Source of the DNA: Candidatus Thiodubiliella sp.
Lineage (GTDB): Bacteria; Pseudomonadota; Gammaproteobacteria; PS1; Pseudothioglobaceae
Length of the DNA stretch: 64,000 nucleotides
Assembly (NCBI GenBank): GCA_029237605.1
Contig: JAQRGB010000001.1
Location: forward strand, 62,001 to 126,000
Direction of reading: 5' to 3'
The position numbers and the translations under genes were made by a program. Shown one piece after another: positions 9,643-19,793 of the stretch. How positions within the stretch are numbered: the stretch's first letter is position 1; each line of letters starts with the position of its first letter. The notes under the pieces are model-generated. The model searched no databases. It saw nothing but the letters and a program-made list of their open reading frames with translations, and was not told the DNA's origin.

Positions 9643-10020
9643 ATGAAAAGACTATTTATAATTACATTGCTTACAGTGTCATTAGGCGTGAATGCTTTTT
9701 GGGGTAACAACTATAACGGTTATGGATATCAACAAGATAATGGCATTTTTGGCTTTAACCCTTATAATTTTTGGGATCCTCGTTGGTACCCTGAAGAAAT
9801 GAGTAATATGTTTGATGAATTCGATGACGATGACTGGAATAATAACAATGGTTATAGCTATAATCCATATAATAAAAATCGTTACAATCCATATAATAAA
9901 AATCGTTACAATCCATATAATAGAAATGGTTATAATTTATACAACAAAAATTACCGCAATATACCGTGGAATAACGCCACTAATTATGGTAATAATAATC
10001 CAATAATAAGCACTAAATAA
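9643..10020 (+). CDS. Secreted Gly/Asn/Tyr-rich repeat protein, sulfur-globule-protein-like
   Basis: 125 residues: a signal peptide (MKRLFIITLLTVSLGVNA, then FWGNNYNGYGY) and a mature part dominated by Asn, Tyr, Gly and Pro, with an acidic patch (FDEFDDDDW) and about four copies of an 8-residue NPYNKNRY unit. This composition and the export signal match sulfur globule envelope proteins of sulfur-oxidising bacteria, which are short, secreted and repetitive. Assignment is by composition only, so another surface or matrix protein is possible. It has its own promoter-like -10 and a good GGAGA ribosome site, and is divergent from metH. Confidence 0.6.
   Translation: MKRLFIITLLTVSLGVNAFWGNNYNGYGYQQDNGIFGFNPYNFWDPRWYPEEMSNMFDEFDDDDWNNNNGYSYNPYNKNRYNPYNKNRYNPYNRNGYNLYNKNYRNIPWNNATNYGNNNPIISTK
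9862..9957 (+). repeat. Four tandem 24-bp units coding NPYNKNRY-type repeats
   Basis: Units at 9862-9885, 9886-9909, 9910-9933 and 9934-9957. The first two are identical, the third differs at three positions, the fourth is more diverged. The 24-bp period keeps the frame, so copy-number change would lengthen the secreted protein in steps of eight residues. Confidence 0.9.
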
Positions 10021-10117
10021 CTTACAAGAAAAATTAATAAAAATTCTATTTTTTCAATATTTGTTATTGAAACTTAGCATAAAATAATGCTCTTTTAGGT
10101 TTAAGGCAAATAAAATC

Positions 10118-10516
10118 ATGAGTAATGATTGTATTTTTTGTACATTAAGAGATGAGCGTGTTATTGGTGAATGTAATTACACAAAAACCTTTATTGATAG
10201 CTATCCAGCATCCCCAGGGCATACACTAATTGTACCTAAAAGACATTTTGCAACTTATTTTGAAGCTACAAAAGAAGAATTATTAGCCATCGGTAAGGCT
10301 GTGCAAAATGCTAAGATAATCTTAGATAAGGAGTTTTCACCTGATGGTTATAATATTGGTATTAACAATGAACAAGCAGCAGGTCAAAGTGTAATGCATC
10401 TTCATGTGCATTTAATTCCAAGGTATAAAGGTGATGTTAAAGATCCAAAAGGAGGTGTGCGCTGGATATTAAGGAATAAAGCAAATTACTGGGATGGTAA
10501 AGAAAAACACTGTTAG
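10118..10516 (+). CDS. HIT family nucleotide-binding hydrolase
   Basis: Histidine-triad protein of 132 residues, cytoplasmic, of the kind that hydrolyses or transfers nucleoside phosphoramidates or dinucleoside polyphosphates. CIFCTLRDERVIGE is the usual N-terminus (zinc-type CxxC), SYPASPGHTLIVPKRH is the conserved core and MHLHVHLIPR carries the HxHxH catalytic triad. The exact substrate is not predictable. It is convergent with ssb across a perfect AT palindrome. Confidence 0.88.
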   Translation: MSNDCIFCTLRDERVIGECNYTKTFIDSYPASPGHTLIVPKRHFATYFEATKEELLAIGKAVQNAKIILDKEFSPDGYNIGINNEQAAGQSVMHLHVHLIPRYKGDVKDPKGGVRWILRNKANYWDGKEKHC

Positions 10517-10584
10517 AGTAAAATAAAAAAATATCTAAATAGTACGTCAGCCTGATAGAAGATAATCTTTTGTAAGTATTTATC

Positions 10585-10620
10585 TTAATAATATTTATAA
10601 AATTTTATAAATATTATTAA
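10585..10620. terminator. Perfect 36-bp A/T-only palindrome between convergent genes
   Basis: The arm TTAATAATATTTATAAAA (10585-10602) is followed directly by its exact reverse complement (10603-10620), with no spacer. It lies in the convergent gap between the HIT gene and ssb and could act as a bidirectional hairpin terminator, although there is no GC stem or long T run. A protein-binding site is the alternative. Confidence 0.5.
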
Positions 10621-10638
10621 AGACACTCTTTAGAATAT

Positions 10639-11106
10639 CTAGAATGGAATATCATCATCAAAATCACTGTTATCAACAGGTGCAATAGGATCAACAACAG
10701 CTTGTTGTGCAGGTGGTGATGTGACAGGGTCAGATTGTTGTGTGGCGCTACCTACGTTATCACGACGATCTAGCATTTGCAAAGTACCGTTAAACCCCGA
10801 TACAACAACTTCAGTGGTATAGCGGTCAGCTCCTGATTGATCTTGCCATTTACGCGTTTGTAATTTGCCCTCTACATAAACTTTAGATCCTTTATCTAAA
10901 TATTGACCAGCTATTTCAGCTAATTTGCCAAATAAACTTACACGGTGCCATTCAGTTTTTTCCTGTTTTTGACCTGTATTTTTATCTGTCCAAGATTCAC
11001 TTGTTGCAACTGATAAATTAGTCATTGCATTGCCAGCTTGGCTGTATTTTATTTCTGGTTTTGCACCTAAATTACCAACTAAAATTACTTTATTAATGCC
11101 TGCCAT
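10639..11106 (-). CDS. ssb: Single-stranded DNA-binding protein
   Basis: 155 residues. The N-terminal OB fold runs from [20 protein letters not shown] through [20 protein letters not shown] to about residue 112. A Gln/Pro/Asp-rich linker follows, and the tail DFDDDIPF is the acidic tip that recruits replication and repair partners. The length is a little under that of E. coli SSB because of a shorter linker. It is transcribed after the MFS gene, 22 bases away. Confidence 0.96.
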   Translation of the reverse strand: MAGINKVILVGNLGAKPEIKYSQAGNAMTNLSVATSESWTDKNTGQKQEKTEWHRVSLFGKLAEIAGQYLDKGSKVYVEGKLQTRKWQDQSGADRYTTEVVVSGFNGTLQMLDRRDNVGSATQQSDPVTSPPAQQAVVDPIAPVDNSDFDDDIPF

Positions 11107-11128
11107 ATTACTTCTCCTATAAGATTTT

Positions 11129-12280
11129 TTATTGTTTCATTGTAAGCATAACACTTAGCCAAATTATTGCCATCAATATGGTAAATAAGAATACACTATT
11201 TAAATCATATATGTTGTAAATCCATCCACCAAATACACCACCAATAAATGCGCCTAAAAACTGTGAAGTGGAGTATAAACCCATTGCCAAGCCACGTTTA
11301 TCATCTATTGCAATTTTTGATACAAGTGATGGTAGCATGGCTTCTATTGCATTAAAGGTAATAAAAAACAACGTTAATAAAATTAAAAATATAGTGTAAG
11401 TTAATGTGACCTGATAAAACAAGATTTGACTGATAAGCATTATTATAATTGCAGTAAGGATCATAGCCTTATATTTTTGAAATTTTTCAGCTAAGATGAT
11501 GATTGGCAACATACCGACAAAAGATAACAACAGCACTGGTAAATAGACACTCCAATTATCCTTTAAATCAGTAGCAACAATATTATTTTTCACTAATAAT
11601 ATTGGTATCACGATAAAAGTACAAGTAAGAATTAAGTGTAGTACAAAGATACTAAAGTCTAATTTAAACAATTTAATAGTCAATACTTGTTTAATGTTTG
11701 ATATTGATAATGAGTATTGTGCATGTGGCCTAACATATGGCAATGTTAGAACAATTATCAATGCAACGATAGATAAACCAGCAATTACCCAAAAAAGCCC
11801 TGAAATACCTAAATTTACTGTAATCAGTGGACCAATTAATATTGAAAGCATAAACGCCAGTCCAATTTGCATTCCCACAAAAGCATTTGCCTTAGGACGT
11901 TGCTCTTCAGAAACAAAATCTGCTAAAAAAGCCATTAATACTGCAGAAATGGCGCCACTACCTTGTAATGACCTACCAACCACCACATTAATAATATCAG
12001 TAGAGTTAGCGGCTACTACACTGCCAATAAAGAAAAAGATTAATCCGATAATAAGTAATGGCTTACGACCAAATTGATCAGATAGATAACCAAATGGAAT
12101 TTGTAATAATGATTGTGTTAAACCGTAAACACCAATTGCCAGGCCAATTAAATAAGGCGTGGTATTTTCGTATTGCGTAGCATACACTGAAAATACTGGA
12201 AATATCATAAACAACCCGAACATACGACTTGCCATAATAGATGAGATTTTAAGCGCAAAAAAACGCTCTTGCTTGGTCAT
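11129..12280 (-). CDS. MFS transporter (drug/sugar proton antiporter type)
   Basis: 383 residues with about twelve hydrophobic segments. Motif A after TM2 reads [12 protein letters not shown], and a weaker copy follows TM8. The start [28 protein letters not shown] resembles YajR-like transporters, but this one is shorter and lacks a C-terminal soluble domain. The substrate is unknown. It sits just upstream of ssb on the same strand, a pairing seen in several gammaproteobacteria. Confidence 0.85.
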   Translation of the reverse strand: MTKQERFFALKISSIMASRMFGLFMIFPVFSVYATQYENTTPYLIGLAIGVYGLTQSLLQIPFGYLSDQFGRKPLLIIGLIFFFIGSVVAANSTDIINVVVGRSLQGSGAISAVLMAFLADFVSEEQRPKANAFVGMQIGLAFMLSILIGPLITVNLGISGLFWVIAGLSIVALIIVLTLPYVRPHAQYSLSISNIKQVLTIKLFKLDFSIFVLHLILTCTFIVIPILLVKNNIVATDLKDNWSVYLPVLLLSFVGMLPIIILAEKFQKYKAMILTAIIIMLISQILFYQVTLTYTIFLILLTLFFITFNAIEAMLPSLVSKIAIDDKRGLAMGLYSTSQFLGAFIGGVFGGWIYNIYDLNSVFLFTILMAIIWLSVMLTMKQ

Positions 12281-12392
12281 GATAATCTAACCTAAATATA
12301 TAAATAAAATATTAAAATCATTACTTACGATACAAACAGTTGGCAGCGATAAGTGTAACGTGATAGACATGATTTTAATGCTTGAGAATTAG

Positions 12393-13159
12393 TTATCCAA
12401 GGTTATAGTGCGGCTCATATAAAGGATAACTTTTCTTTAATACACGACGCACATCTTTTGCTAGCTTATCCATATTTATAGTGCTGTAGTTGCGTGCCAT
12501 TAAATGCAATGCCGCAGGGACTGATGGTGTATTTGGATATTTTTCAATAATAAATTTAGTACGGTTAATAGCGGCAATATTTGCCCCTTTTTTAGTGTAA
12601 TAGATAGCAACAAACAATTCATGTCTAGCAAGAGTATTTCTTAAAATAATTAAACGCGTTCTTGCTTTTTTTGCATATTTTGTATCAGGAAATTTGTCAA
12701 TTAAAGCCATGTAGTAGTTAAAGGCATTACGTACTGACCTTACATCACGTTGGGCGCTATCACTATCAGTGAAGTATTTATCTAAAATAGAGCGTGATTT
12801 ATCTTCTGAGATAACGCCACGAAGATAATAGGCGTATGGCGTTGAAAAATGTTTAGGATAAATTTTAATATAGTCATTAAGATGTGAAGTTGCTACATCG
12901 TAATCTTTATTTTTATAAAGTCGATAAGCAATTTCTAATTTAGACTGCAATGCATACTTAGAGCCAGGGTAAGCGGCTTGTAGTTGCTCAAACAACTTAA
13001 TAGAATTTTTTGATGAATCAGAATCTTTTGCTTTCTGGAAGAAAGTTTTAGGCGACCAACCCTTAGTAATAGATTCTCTTTTTCTTCATCCAAGGAACAA
13101 GCGTTAAGCAATATGATTGACAAAGATAGTGCTATAGTTAATTTAATTTTGTTTTTCAT
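12393..13159 (-). CDS. bamD: Outer-membrane assembly lipoprotein BamD, one-base frameshift
   Basis: TPR-type lipoprotein of the BAM complex, normally essential. MKNKIKLTIALSLSIILLNAC carries a lipobox with the acylated Cys at about residue 21. The frame then breaks at a five-base A run (coding strand; 13079-13083). Restoring one A gives SITKGWSPKTFFQKAKDSDS joined to LFEQLQAAYPGSKYALQSKL, the standard BamD start, and a 255-residue product of normal length. The rest, up to YPLYEPHYNLG, is intact. Because BamD is essential the lesion is suspect as an error or a slippage-tolerated site. Divergent from spoT. Confidence 0.9.
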
Positions 13160-13214
13160 TGTTAAAATAATTATTTATGGAATATGTGTAAACATTATAC
13201 TGAGACACTTGTAT

Positions 13215-13220
13215 TATAAT
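13215..13220 (+). promoter_or_regulatory. Possible -10 element in the bamD-spoT divergent gap
   Basis: A consensus TATAAT lies 32 bases before the spoT start codon. No clear -35 is visible. The 93-bp gap must hold promoters for both directions, so the assignment to spoT is tentative. Confidence 0.4.
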
Positions 13221-13252
13221 ATAAATGATATTAACTTGAATAATATTCTTAA

Positions 13253-15381
13253 ATGACTTTGCCAGAAAAAAGAATTCTAATTAGTGACTTATGCAAAGTA
13301 CTAAATACTTATATGTCAAAAGATCAGATTAAAGGCGTTTATCAAGCTTATATATTAGCAGCAACATCTCATGATGGGCAGTATCGAAAATCAGGTGAGG
13401 CTTATGTGTTTCATCCAATTAATGTGGCGATGATTTTAGCAGAATTGAAATTAGATTACCATTGTATTGTTGCAGCGTTACTGCACGATTGCATTGAAGA
13501 CACTACGCTTACGCGAGAAGATATTATTCGAGATTTTGATGAAGAAGTGGCGCATATCGTAGATGGAGTTTCAAAATTAACTGGTTTAGAATTTCGCTCA
13601 AATATTGAGCAACAAGCGCAAAACTTTAGAAAATTGTTCCTAGCAATGAGTACAGATATGCGAGTAATGATGATTAAACTAGCTGACCGTCTACACAATA
13701 TGCGCACGCTACAATCAATAAAACATGAAAAACAACAAAGAATTGCCAAAGAAACTATTGAAATTCACGCACCAATTGCACGTCGTCTAGGTCTGAATAA
13801 TATCAACAAAGAGTTAGAAGAGCTATGTTTTAAGTACATTTACCCTTATCGTTATCAGGTTTTAAAGCATAAAATTAACAAGCGTTATGGTAATTTAAAA
13901 GAGATTATTGAAAAAATTCAGGATGAAATTAGATCTCGCTTAGAGCAGGAAGGATTGAGTGATATTAAAACTAGTGGGCGCAGAAAAACAACATCTAGTA
14001 TCTATAAAAAGATGAAAAATAATCATCTTAAATTTTCTGAAATACTTGATGTGTATGCATTTAGAGTTATTGTTGATAATATGCCTCAGTGTTATCAAAC
14101 ATTAGGTATTGTTCATAATTTATACAAGCCTGTACCTGGTAAATTTAAAGATTATATTGCGCTACCAAAGATTAATGGCTATCAGTCTCTACACACGGTG
14201 TTATTTGGCCCAAACAAAGTTTATATCGAGGTGCAAATTCGCACAAAAGAAATGCATTTTATCTCTGAATACGGTATTGCAGCACATTGGCACTATAAAA
14301 GCAAAAATGTTAATACTTCAAAATTAGCTGGTAATTGGATAGCTTCATTATTAGATATTCAGCAAAATTCAGATACTTCCATTGAATTTCTAGAGGGAAC
14401 TAAAGATGACTTATCATCTTCAGAAGTATTTGTTTTTACACCTGAGGGCGAAATCATTCAGTTACCATATAAGTCCACAGTATTAGATTTTGCCTATGCT
14501 ATCCATACTAATGTTGGTAATAGGGCGCTAGCGGCTAAAGTTAACCAAGTGAATATTAAATTTAATACTGAGTTGAAATCAGGACAAACGATTGAAATTA
14601 TTACCAATAAAAATGCTAGACCACTTCCATCTTGGTTAAAAATTGTAACTACAACAAAAGCAAAGACCTCGATCAAAAACAGTTTACAGGAAGAATCGGC
14701 CTCTAAATTAATACGACTAGGTGAATACTTACTTACTAATGCCTTAGATTACCAAGGTTATGTAGAGCCTATTAGTGAAAAAAATGGCAAACTTGCTTGC
14801 AAAATTTAAAGTGCTCTTCTAAAGAAGATTTGTATATGAAAATCGCTCTATCAGATATATTGATATCTTTTGTGCTTAATATAATCCAAGGTAACAATGG
14901 AGATGAATTAAATAACCGTATTAGCATTAAAAGCATCAAAGAAAACTCTATCAGCTGTGCACGTTGTTGTTATCCTATTCCAGGCGATAAGGTGGCCGGC
15001 CTATTGACCAATAATGGCCTAGTACTACATAGGTTTGATTGTGGCAATTTGCTTCGTGCTAAGCAAAAACATGAGCAATGGTTAAATGTGGACTGGCATG
15101 CAGATAAAGATGAAGAATTTGAGGTATTGATTCGCATAGAAAACGATAATCGTCGCGGTATGTTAGCGTCTATCGCCAGTGCTATTGCTAAATCTAATGT
15201 TAATATCGAATTTTTAGAAATAGAAGAAAGCAATGGCTCGATGAAGGGATTAAAATTACTAATTAGTGTATTGGGCATTTCGCAATTAGATGAAGCAATA
15301 TATGCTATTAAAAATTTAAAATTTGTACATTCTGTGAATAGAGTTAGTAATAAAAAAATAGTACTTATGGCTTTAATTTAG
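13253..15381 (+). CDS. spoT: Bifunctional (p)ppGpp synthetase/hydrolase, one-base frameshift
   Basis: Makes and degrades (p)ppGpp in the stringent response. The HD hydrolase domain is intact (YVFHPINVAMIL, then LLHDCIEDT). The synthetase domain shows FKDYIALPKINGYQSLHT, and EYGIAAHWHYK and a TGS domain (VFVFTPEGEIIQLP) follow. The frame is lost at an A7 run (14778-14784); adding one A joins PISEKKWQTCLQNLKCS to the C-terminal half, which carries CCYPIPGDK and an ACT domain. The restored length is 709 residues, as expected for SpoT. As written, the protein would lose its regulatory C-terminal region. Confidence 0.92.
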
Positions 15382-15422
15382 AGATTAAAATTAGACATTA
15401 TTTAATTTGAAATAAAATTTTT

Positions 15423-15617
15423 ATGATTTGGAGTGATTCCCTAGATATTGCCATCGCATTAGACGAGGCACACCCTGATTTTAATCCAAGTGTGGTTAAT
15501 TTTGTTGATTTAAGGCAAATGGTGATTGACTTGGAAGGATTTGATGGCGACGAAAATAAGTCCGGCGAAAAAATTTTAGAAGCTATTCAAATGCACTGGA
15601 TTGAAGAAAGAGAATGA
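15423..15617 (+). CDS. iscX: Fe-S cluster assembly adaptor IscX
   Basis: Small acidic 64-residue protein (MIWSDSLDIAIALDEAHPD at the start, ILEAIQMHWIEERE at the end) matching IscX/YfhJ, which binds IscS and modulates iron-sulfur assembly. Its usual home is the isc operon; here it lies alone between spoT and tolB. The stop overlaps the tolB start by four bases. Confidence 0.92.
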   Translation: MIWSDSLDIAIALDEAHPDFNPSVVNFVDLRQMVIDLEGFDGDENKSGEKILEAIQMHWIEERE

Positions 15618-16904
15618 AATTAAATAAGTGGCTAATGTTGATTGTAATATTTGCTGTTGGTAGTACACATGCAGTATTAGAGATAACTGTAGTTAAAAAA
15701 GATAAAAATGCTTTCCCAATTACTGTAAGTCCATTCAAACTACTTGGTGACAATGCACAAGACAAGGATATTTCAAAAATCATTCGTGATAATTTAGAAC
15801 GCTCAGGACGTTTTAATGTATTTATTCCTACCTCTGTTATAGGGAAAATTGATGCAAAATATTGGAAAGAAAAAATATAGAAGCACTTGTTATTGGCAGC
15901 ATTATTCAAGAAAGTAATGATATTTACAAACTTTCTGTAAGTTTATTTGATGTTTATAGTAACGTAAAGTTATTTAATCGTTCAACGCGTGTTCATACTA
16001 ATGGCTTTAGAAAGGTAGCACACCAGCTCAGTGATGATATTTACGAGGCATTATTAGGTGAAAACGGTTCGTTTAACACGTTATTAACTTATATTACAGT
16101 AAAAAAAGACGAAGAAGGAGTGAGACAATATCGTCTTAATATTTCGGATTCTGATGCAATGAACGCCAAAAGTCGTATTAAATTAGATAGTCCAATACTT
16201 TCTCCAGTTTGGTCGCCAGAGCATAAATATGAAGATAAAAAAATTGCCTATGTTTCCTTCCAAAATGGGCGAGCAGAAGTATTTATATGGCATCCATTCT
16301 TACGTAAAAAAATTGAAAAACTACCAAGTTTTGATGGTATTGCATCATCGCCCAGTTGGCATCCAAATGGTAAAAGTCTTGTGTTAACTCTATCTAAAGA
16401 AGGTAATAAAGACATTTACTCTTATGATTTAATAAGTAAAAAACTATATCGATTAACGCAAGACAAGGGCATTGACACTGAGGCAAGTTATTCCTCTGAC
16501 GGGAAAAATATTGTATTTACCTCTAACCGCTCTGGTCAAGCACAAATTTATATTAAAAACTTAAAAAGTGGGCGTGTTAATCGTGTCACATTCACTGGAT
16601 CTTACAATGCAAAAGCTGTATTTTCCCCAAACAATAAGTATTTGGCGCTAGTACACCGTATTGATAATGATTACCGTATTGCAATGCTAAATATTAAAAG
16701 TAAAGAATTAAACATGATGAGTGACGGCACATTAGATGAATCACCATATTTTTCACCAAATGGTGGTATGATTATATTTTCTAGTCATCGTGATAAAAAA
16801 GCTTGTTATCCGTAGTATCTGTGGAAGGCAATCGATCATATGAGTTATCTGAGTATGATGCAGAAGTAAGATCACCAAATTGGTCAAGTAATTTAGAAAA
16901 TTAA
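15614..16904 (+). CDS. tolB: Tol-Pal system periplasmic protein TolB, two frameshifts
   Basis: Periplasmic beta-propeller that links Pal to the Tol complex. A signal peptide (MKLNKWLMLIVIFAVGSTHA) is followed by the TolB N-domain, then propeller blades with SPSWHPNGKSLVLTLS and YSSDGKNIVFTSNRSGQAQI. The frame breaks at an A6 run (15870-15875) and again next to an A6 run (16795-16800). Restoring one base at each gives a 430-residue protein, the usual TolB length, ending NWSSNLEN. tolQRA are not in the window upstream; pal follows 15 bases later. Confidence 0.9.
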
Positions 16905-16919
16905 TAAAGGGGAAGTAAA

Positions 16920-17468
16920 ATGAAAAATAAAATTATAATAATGGCGTTACTTATAACTACACTAAGCGCATGTTCGGTAATAGATAATTTTAAAAAAGAT
17001 TTATGCCAAGCAGTAATAAAGTTATTGTTGAAGATAGAAGAGAAGTTGATGCGATTGTACGTGAGCAATCGACTTTCAAGTGGAAGCCTTCTAGTGAACA
17101 AATTGCAAATACTGATACGATGCTAACAGCAGAAAAAAGATGCATTAGAGATGCTAATAGCTAATGGCGGTGAGCTTGTATTATATTTTGATTATGATAC
17201 TGCCACCATGAGCCCGACAGTTAATCAAAAAATTATGAAGCATATTATCTTTATGCGAGATAATCCAAATGTTAGGTTGCGTCTAGAAGGGCATACAGAT
17301 GAGCGTGGCACACGTGAATATAACTTAGCTTTAGGTGAAAACCGTGCTTTAAGTGTTAAGCAAGCATTAGGCTTTTACAATAGAATTGAAACGGTAAGTT
17401 ATGGTGAAGAAAAAACACAAAGTAGTGAAGATGGCAAAAATCGTCGTGTTGAGTTTATCTACAAATAA
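16920..17468 (+). CDS. pal: Peptidoglycan-associated lipoprotein Pal, paired compensating frameshifts
   Basis: Outer-membrane lipoprotein that binds peptidoglycan through an OmpA-like domain. The lipobox is LLITTLSAC; the C-terminal domain reads LYFDYDTATMSPTV and LEGHTDERGTREYNLALGE. Between about 16998-17006 (one base lost) and an A6 run at 17133-17138 (one base gained relative to the expected frame) the reading is shifted. The expected text there, MPSSNKVIVEDRREVDAIVR, lies in the next frame. The net length, 182 residues, is right. Two offsetting lesions in one short gene are unusual. Confidence 0.88.
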
Positions 17469-17488
17469 ATTATGCTTATAGCCTAGCG

Positions 17489-18781
17489 GTGAAGTTTTTA
17501 GAAATCCCAGGACTAGCTTTAGATACTTTATGCCATCTAAATACACAACGTTATCCTTTTTTATTAGAAAGCGTTAGTCATAATCAGAATAATTATTATT
17601 CGATTTTGTTCGCTCATCCTAGCGAACAAATTGTTTTAAATAATTTGGAAGACTTTGATTTTCTTTCTGAATTAGAGTCAAAGGTTGATATATCTGTTAT
17701 AAATAGCAATTTACCCTTTACAGGAGGTTGGTTCGTATATTTATCATATGAGTTGATTGGACAAATTGAGCCAATATTAAAAAATGCTTTACCATCAAGC
17801 GATCAGTCAGTGGCGATTGCTGTTAAGATACCTACGGCAATTGTGATTGATCATTTACATGAAAAAACTTATCTATTAGACCAGTTTGATGACCAACGAC
17901 GTATAGACCAAGTATTATCAGATATAACACAATTACAAAGTATTCCACCTGTATCTATTCAAGGGGAGTTATCTTGTGAAGATGAAATTAAGTTTGTCAA
18001 TGGTGTTAAACGTAGTCGTGACTATATTATTGCAGGAGATGTATTTCAGGTAAACCTATCACGACAGTGGCAATATAAACTCACAAAAGATATTAACCCA
18101 ACACAAGTGTACCGAGGATTAAAGCAGTCTAACCCAGCGCCTTTTTCTGCTTTAGCAAATTTTGAAAACTTTAGCATAATATCTTCTTCTCCTGAGCGTT
18201 TATTTAGCGTTGATGGTAATAATCAAATAGAAACTAGGCCAATTGCTGGCACACACCCACGCGGTAGTGGGAAAGAGGATGAACGCCTTAAGCAGCGATT
18301 AATAAATCATCCTAAAGAGCGATCAGAACATATTATGTTACTTGATTTAGAACGTAACGACTTAGGCAAGGTATGTGAATATGGCTCAGTATATGTGAAT
18401 GAAGTAATGGGGCTGGAAACCTATCCTTTTGTACATCATATCGTTTCTAACATCAAAGGTAAACTCAAACAGGGCATTACTATTAAAGACATAATTAGTG
18501 CTTTATTTCCTGGCGGAACCATTACTGGTTGCCCTAAAGTTCGCTGTATGCAAATTATCGCTGAACTAGAACAAATGCCTCGTCAATCTTATACTGGTTC
18601 ATTGGGTTATATTAGCAGTAATGGAAAAATGGATTTTAATATTCTAATTCGCACCATTAGTAAACGAAACAACACTTTGATCTTTAGAGCTGGCAGTGGT
18701 ATAGTGTTTAATTCTATTATTGAGAGTGAATTAAAAGAAACAAAACACAAGGCCAAGGGCATGCTAAAGATATTTTTTTAA
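17489..18781 (+). CDS. pabB: Aminodeoxychorismate synthase component I (chorismate-binding)
   Basis: Converts chorismate with glutamine-derived ammonia to 4-amino-4-deoxychorismate for folate synthesis. 430 residues from a GTG start; the N-terminal GGWFVYLSYELIGQ and the C-terminal LDLERNDLGKVC and PGGTITGCPKVRCMQII are chorismate-enzyme motifs. The catalytic-site motif reads PIAGT instead of the PIKGT of E. coli PabB, as in TrpE-like members, so TrpE is the main alternative; the N-terminal half and length favour PabB. No glutamine amidotransferase partner is adjacent. It follows pal by 20 bases. Confidence 0.75.
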   Translation: MKFLEIPGLALDTLCHLNTQRYPFLLESVSHNQNNYYSILFAHPSEQIVLNNLEDFDFLSELESKVDISVINSNLPFTGGWFVYLSYELIGQIEPILKNALPSSDQSVAIAVKIPTAIVIDHLHEKTYLLDQFDDQRRIDQVLSDITQLQSIPPVSIQGELSCEDEIKFVNGVKRSRDYIIAGDVFQVNLSRQWQYKLTKDINPTQVYRGLKQSNPAPFSALANFENFSIISSSPERLFSVDGNNQIETRPIAGTHPRGSGKEDERLKQRLINHPKERSEHIMLLDLERNDLGKVCEYGSVYVNEVMGLETYPFVHHIVSNIKGKLKQGITIKDIISALFPGGTITGCPKVRCMQIIAELEQMPRQSYTGSLGYISSNGKMDFNILIRTISKRNNTLIFRAGSGIVFNSIIESELKETKHKAKGMLKIFF

Positions 18782-18830
18782 AAATTAATACGTCCAAATA
18801 TCAAATTGATGCGTATAGTGCATTATTTTT

Positions 18831-18897
18831 TTTAGGTAAATAACTTGTTTTTTATTATTTATATTCAAGTCTCGTGATTGACTTGTTTTACCTAAGT
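18831..18897. repeat. Inverted repeat in the pabB-omp gap
   Basis: TTAGGTAAA (18831-18839) is repeated inverted as TTTACCTAA (18889-18897), with nested ACTTG/CAAGT pairs in the loop. No long T run follows the arm. It may be an mRNA hairpin or regulatory site; function unknown. Confidence 0.4.
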
Positions 18898-19041
18898 ATA
18901 AAATATTAGGAATAAAATAAAGTGATACTGACTTTTTTGATTTCTTTTGATTCTAGAGGCTATTTAAATAACTGATGTTTTATTTTAGCAATTATTAAAA
19001 AATAAGGGTATTATATTAACTGAGGTTTTTGAGGGTAAAAA

Positions 19042-19793
19042 ATGAAAATATATATTTTAACTGTACTGCTTTTAATGTCTTTTCAAGCACAGGCAAAAAT
19101 GAATTTTAAGCATGGAGTGTATCTAAGCAAATCTTTAGATAAAATAACTTCAGATATTTCTGGAAAACATCAAGATTTTGCTGCATTTATGGGGAGCAAC
19201 CCAAATGCTATTACCGAGGAGAATGCAAACATTTATGACGGAAAAATATCAGATTACTCTTCTTTTGGTTATAATTTTAGATATATGCCAAAGATTGGTT
19301 TAGGTTATGAACTTGGTGTTTATTCTACTAAAATTAAAATACCAAAACAAATGGCTTTGCTTGTGCACGATAACGACAGCCCGTTTACAAAAAAAATATA
19401 CAAACTGGTTCAGAAAATGTAGAAGTAGACTCGCCTTCTTCTTATATTAGGACTATTGATATTTATATCGGTGGCTTATATAATTTTTCTAAAATTAAAG
19501 AAGACTACACACCTTATATTGGCGTAGGTTACGCCAAAATTAATGGCGATTGGTTTAATTCTTATTATAGAGGAACACCTGGGGATGACCCAAGGTACGG
19601 AACCGAAGGCAAGACTGATGTTAGTGGGCACTATACTAGCTTTAAGGTAGGTGTGAATTTTTTGGAAAATTATAGTCTAGAATTAGAGCATGCTAAACAT
19701 AAATTTCACGCAAATTCTTTTAGAAGTTTTAATATTAATGGTTCAAATTCTAGCTTTAACAGAACATCTTTAAATTTTATTCATAGTTTTTAA
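19042..19793 (+). CDS. Outer-membrane beta-barrel protein, one-base frameshift
   Basis: A signal peptide (MKIYILTVLLLMSFQAQA) is followed by alternating hydrophobic strands typical of small eight-strand barrels (opacity/OmpW-like), with YIGVGYAKINGDW late and a C-terminal Phe (NRTSLNFIHSF), the BAM recognition signal. An A8 run (19389-19396) breaks the frame; one added A joins TKKNIQTGSENVEVDSPSS to the second half, giving 250 residues. The exact family is not recognised. Long gene-poor flanks lie on both sides, so it is a single-gene unit. Confidence 0.75.

Noticed and set aside
9862-9957. Short CRISPR-like array
   Set aside because: The 24-bp units have no spacers, keep a reading frame and lie inside a secreted-protein gene.
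13079-16800. Programmed ribosomal frameshifting in bamD, spoT and tolB
   Set aside because: No slippery heptamer with a downstream pseudoknot is seen, and these genes are not known for frameshifting; error, decay or transcriptional slippage explain the lesions better.
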